Positions 62,312 to 64,000 of a stretch of 64,000 bases of DNA are shown in pieces. Position 1 is the first letter of the stretch. Each line of letters starts with the position of its first letter. The notes below the pieces were generated by a model. That model made no database searches, had not been told where the DNA came from, and worked only from the letters and a program-made list of their open reading frames with translations. A program made the translations under genes and the position numbers. Source of the DNA: Paenibacillus pini JCM 16418 (GTDB taxonomy: Bacteria; Bacillota; Bacilli; Paenibacillales; Paenibacillaceae); contig NZ_BAVZ01000006.1 in NCBI RefSeq assembly GCF_000576305.1, positions 62,001 to 126,000 on the forward strand. Reading direction: 5' to 3'.

Positions 62312-63943
62312 ATGAACTATAGTTCAGACAAGATAGGAAGAGACACGGATCCTCGGTACGGAAGATCCTATATTGCGAGAAATTCAGCAGTGGCTACACC
62401 AAGTAACTTAGCTACTATAGCTGCCAACCAAATATTAAATAAAGGTGGCAGCGCAGTGGATGCAATGGTAGCAGCAAACTCCGTATTAAGTGTTGTTTTT
62501 CCCCACATGACAGGTGCGGGTGGAGATGCATTCTGGCTCATCTATGATGCCAAAACAGGAAAGCGACATTCTTTGAATGCTTCGGGAAGGTCAGGCTCAA
62601 AGGTATCAAAGGATTGTTACTCCAAGGAACATGGGATTGATGTTCGAGGACCCAAATCAGCTAATACCGTACCCGGTGCGGTGAGTGGTTGGACGGAAGC
62701 ACACCGAAAGCTCGGCAAGCTTCCTCTTTCTGAATGTCTCCAGCCTGCCATAGATTATGCTAGAAATGGATTTCCGGTTGGCGATTCCTTAGCAAAATTC
62801 TCTGAAATTGCGATAGACCTACTGAGAACTTATCCAACAACTGCTGAGACTTTCCTCAAGAATGGCGTCGCTCCTTATATGACGGGCGATATCATGAGAA
62901 ATCCAAAATTCGCTAATACGCTGGAAAGCATCGCACAAGGTGGATCTGATGCCTTTTATAAAGGTGAAATTGCCTCCGAGATTTGTAGCTTTCTTCAGGA
63001 TCAGGGAGGGTTTCTAACAACTGAAGATTTCGCCAATCATCAAGCCGACTGGGGAAGTCCTTTGGAGATTGATTATCGTGAATGGAAAGTCATTGCCCCA
63101 CCTCCAAACTCTGCGGGCTTTGTCACTTTACAAATTCTTGGCATGATGGAACATATGGACATTAAGAACATGGCTGGGGACGATAGTGATCTCATTGATG
63201 CGTTCACACGTGCTACAGAATTCTCCTTTATCGACCGTGACAACTACTTAGATGATCCAGCTTTTAATGAGATCCCTATGGATACGTTGTTAAGCAAGGA
63301 TTATCTCCATGATCGCGTAAAAAAATTGCATGATTCCACTTTGGGCCCACCTGAGAAGGGATTTGCCAAAAAAGGAGATACCACCTTCAGTTGTGCAGTC
63401 GATGCTGAGGGAAACTCAGTTGGCGTAATCCAGAGTCTTTACTGGGAATGGGGTTCCGGATTAGTAGCTGGAGGTACAGGGATGCTTCTGCAGAACAGGG
63501 GGACTCATTTTTCTCTAGATCCAACATCGCGGGATAGGCTTGAACCCAATAAGCGTCCTGCTCATACTCTAACCTGTTCGATGGTTATGAAAGACGACAA
63601 GCCAGAGATGGTTGTTGGCGCGATGGGCGGCGACGGGGAACCGCAGACTCAGGCCATAATTATTATGCGAGTGCTTGACCAAGGATATTCCGTTCAGGAA
63701 GCAATCGACGCACCTAGATGGCTTTTAGGGAGAACTTGGGGTGATCAAATTAGAGGTCTGAGACTCGAAGGAAGATATGATGAATCCATAGCTAAAAGGT
63801 TACAAGAACTCGGTCATGAGAATGTTGAAATTATTGAGAACTTTAGTGATCTTATGGGGCACGCTCAAGCCATTCGAATTTGGCCAGATCGTCTCGAAGC
63901 GGGTGCTGATCCGCGTGCAGATGGGCTAGCTATCGGTAACTGA
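62312..63943 (+). CDS. Gamma-glutamyltransferase family protein (YwrD-like)
   Basis: A 543-residue Ntn-hydrolase precursor. Large-subunit features: NLATIAANQILNKGGSAVDA, MTGAGGDAFWLIYD, NASGRSG. Autocleavage Thr in KGDTTFSCAVDAEGN would start the small subunit at about residue 356; GSGLVAGGTGMLLQNRG and KRPAHTL follow. No signal peptide is seen, so it is cytosolic, like YwrD and unlike secreted Ggt. Such proteins act on gamma-glutamyl amides or acylated peptides. AGGAGGGTGAG precedes the ATG. A further gene follows within 50 bp, probably in one operon. Confidence 0.92.
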   Translation: MNYSSDKIGRDTDPRYGRSYIARNSAVATPSNLATIAANQILNKGGSAVDAMVAANSVLSVVFPHMTGAGGDAFWLIYDAKTGKRHSLNASGRSGSKVSKDCYSKEHGIDVRGPKSANTVPGAVSGWTEAHRKLGKLPLSECLQPAIDYARNGFPVGDSLAKFSEIAIDLLRTYPTTAETFLKNGVAPYMTGDIMRNPKFANTLESIAQGGSDAFYKGEIASEICSFLQDQGGFLTTEDFANHQADWGSPLEIDYREWKVIAPPPNSAGFVTLQILGMMEHMDIKNMAGDDSDLIDAFTRATEFSFIDRDNYLDDPAFNEIPMDTLLSKDYLHDRVKKLHDSTLGPPEKGFAKKGDTTFSCAVDAEGNSVGVIQSLYWEWGSGLVAGGTGMLLQNRGTHFSLDPTSRDRLEPNKRPAHTLTCSMVMKDDKPEMVVGAMGGDGEPQTQAIIIMRVLDQGYSVQEAIDAPRWLLGRTWGDQIRGLRLEGRYDESIAKRLQELGHENVEIIENFSDLMGHAQAIRIWPDRLEAGADPRADGLAIGN

Positions 63944-63993
63944 ACCTATGTAATAAATATATGATCTACGAATAAGAAAGGAGATCTAAGATT

Positions 63994-64000
63994 ATGAATA
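63994..64000 (+). CDS. Start of a further gene, cut by the window end
   Basis: ATG at 63994 follows AAAGGAGAT by 7-8 nt, an excellent ribosome site. Only two codons are inside the window. The gene lies 50 bp after the gamma-glutamyltransferase homologue and may be co-transcribed. Confidence 0.6.

Noticed and set aside
1..64000. tRNA, rRNA, prophage, plasmid or conjugation genes
   Set aside because: I looked for their usual motifs and neighbours and saw none; a covariance search would be needed to exclude small RNAs.

Overview
The window looks like chromosomal DNA of a Gram-positive spore-former of the Paenibacillus type. The evidence is low-to-middling GC, strong AGGAGG-type ribosome sites with frequent TTG/GTG starts, lipobox lipoproteins, a copper-amine-oxidase-like stalk domain on a surface protein, a barnase/barstar pair, a chitin-directed AA10 enzyme, ECF sigma/DUF4179 and KinB-like signalling genes, and classical Fur and cre-like sites. 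No rRNA, tRNA, CRISPR array or intact mobile element was seen; one IS1182-type transposase tail remains near 15.3 kb.

Layout. 0-3.5 kb: tail of a nitrilase-family gene, then a MacB/FtsX-type ABC operon in which all three genes carry a single-base frameshift. 3.9-6.1 kb: MATE efflux pump divergent from its TetR regulator across three matching operator palindromes. 6.2-11.3 kb: poorly known secreted or lipoprotein genes. 11.6-15.1 kb: Mga-type regulator, DeoD-like nucleoside phosphorylase and NupC transporter behind a cre-like site. 15.4-17.8 kb: propeller-like lipoprotein and a lipoprotein-type barnase with barstar. 17.8-19.6 kb: ECF sigma factor and its DUF4179 partner. 19.7-22.3 kb: carboxynorspermidine dehydrogenase/decarboxylase (alternative spermidine route) behind a leader with an intrinsic terminator. 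22.8-24.2 kb: MerR regulator with a 19-bp-spacer promoter and two broken SRPBCC genes. 24.5-27.6 kb: AT-rich module of a subtilisin-like protease, a free-standing homologue of its propeptide and a receiver-less winged-helix protein. 27.7-31.9 kb: Fur-controlled heme/iron uptake operon ending in an ankyrin-IsdG fusion. 32.1-39.1 kb: YfcC transporter and M20 hydrolase, then LysR, GntP permease, 3-hydroxybutyrate dehydrogenase and another SDR. 39.2-44.1 kb: AA10 chitin enzyme, TetR/MFS pair, MBL hydrolase. 44.2-49.3 kb: DrrAB-type ABC exporter, Fur-controlled siderophore-binding lipoprotein, TPR-SMI1 protein, TetR. 49.5-54.3 kb: DHA2 efflux pump, hydroxyacyl-CoA dehydrogenase, SelO and alkyltransferase-like protein. 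54.5-59.8 kb: orphan histidine kinase, then a VTC/DUF4956/Cthe_2159-like operon behind five 11-bp repeats resembling PhoP boxes. 59.9-64 kb: membrane protein, methyltransferase, PNPOx-like protein, gamma-glutamyltransferase homologue and the start of one more gene.

How the genes fit together: several units are efflux pumps with their own repressors (MATE, two MFS). Iron supply appears twice under Fur boxes. Nucleoside, 3-hydroxybutyrate, acyl-amino-acid and chitin use suggest a soil or plant saprophyte.

Data caveat: nine genes, including ordinary housekeeping-like enzymes, are each split by an apparent one-base deletion, mostly beside short homopolymers. This is either unusual decay or residual assembly error. 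I annotate them as full-length but frameshifted. The two SRPBCC genes also carry stop codons and look genuinely decayed.
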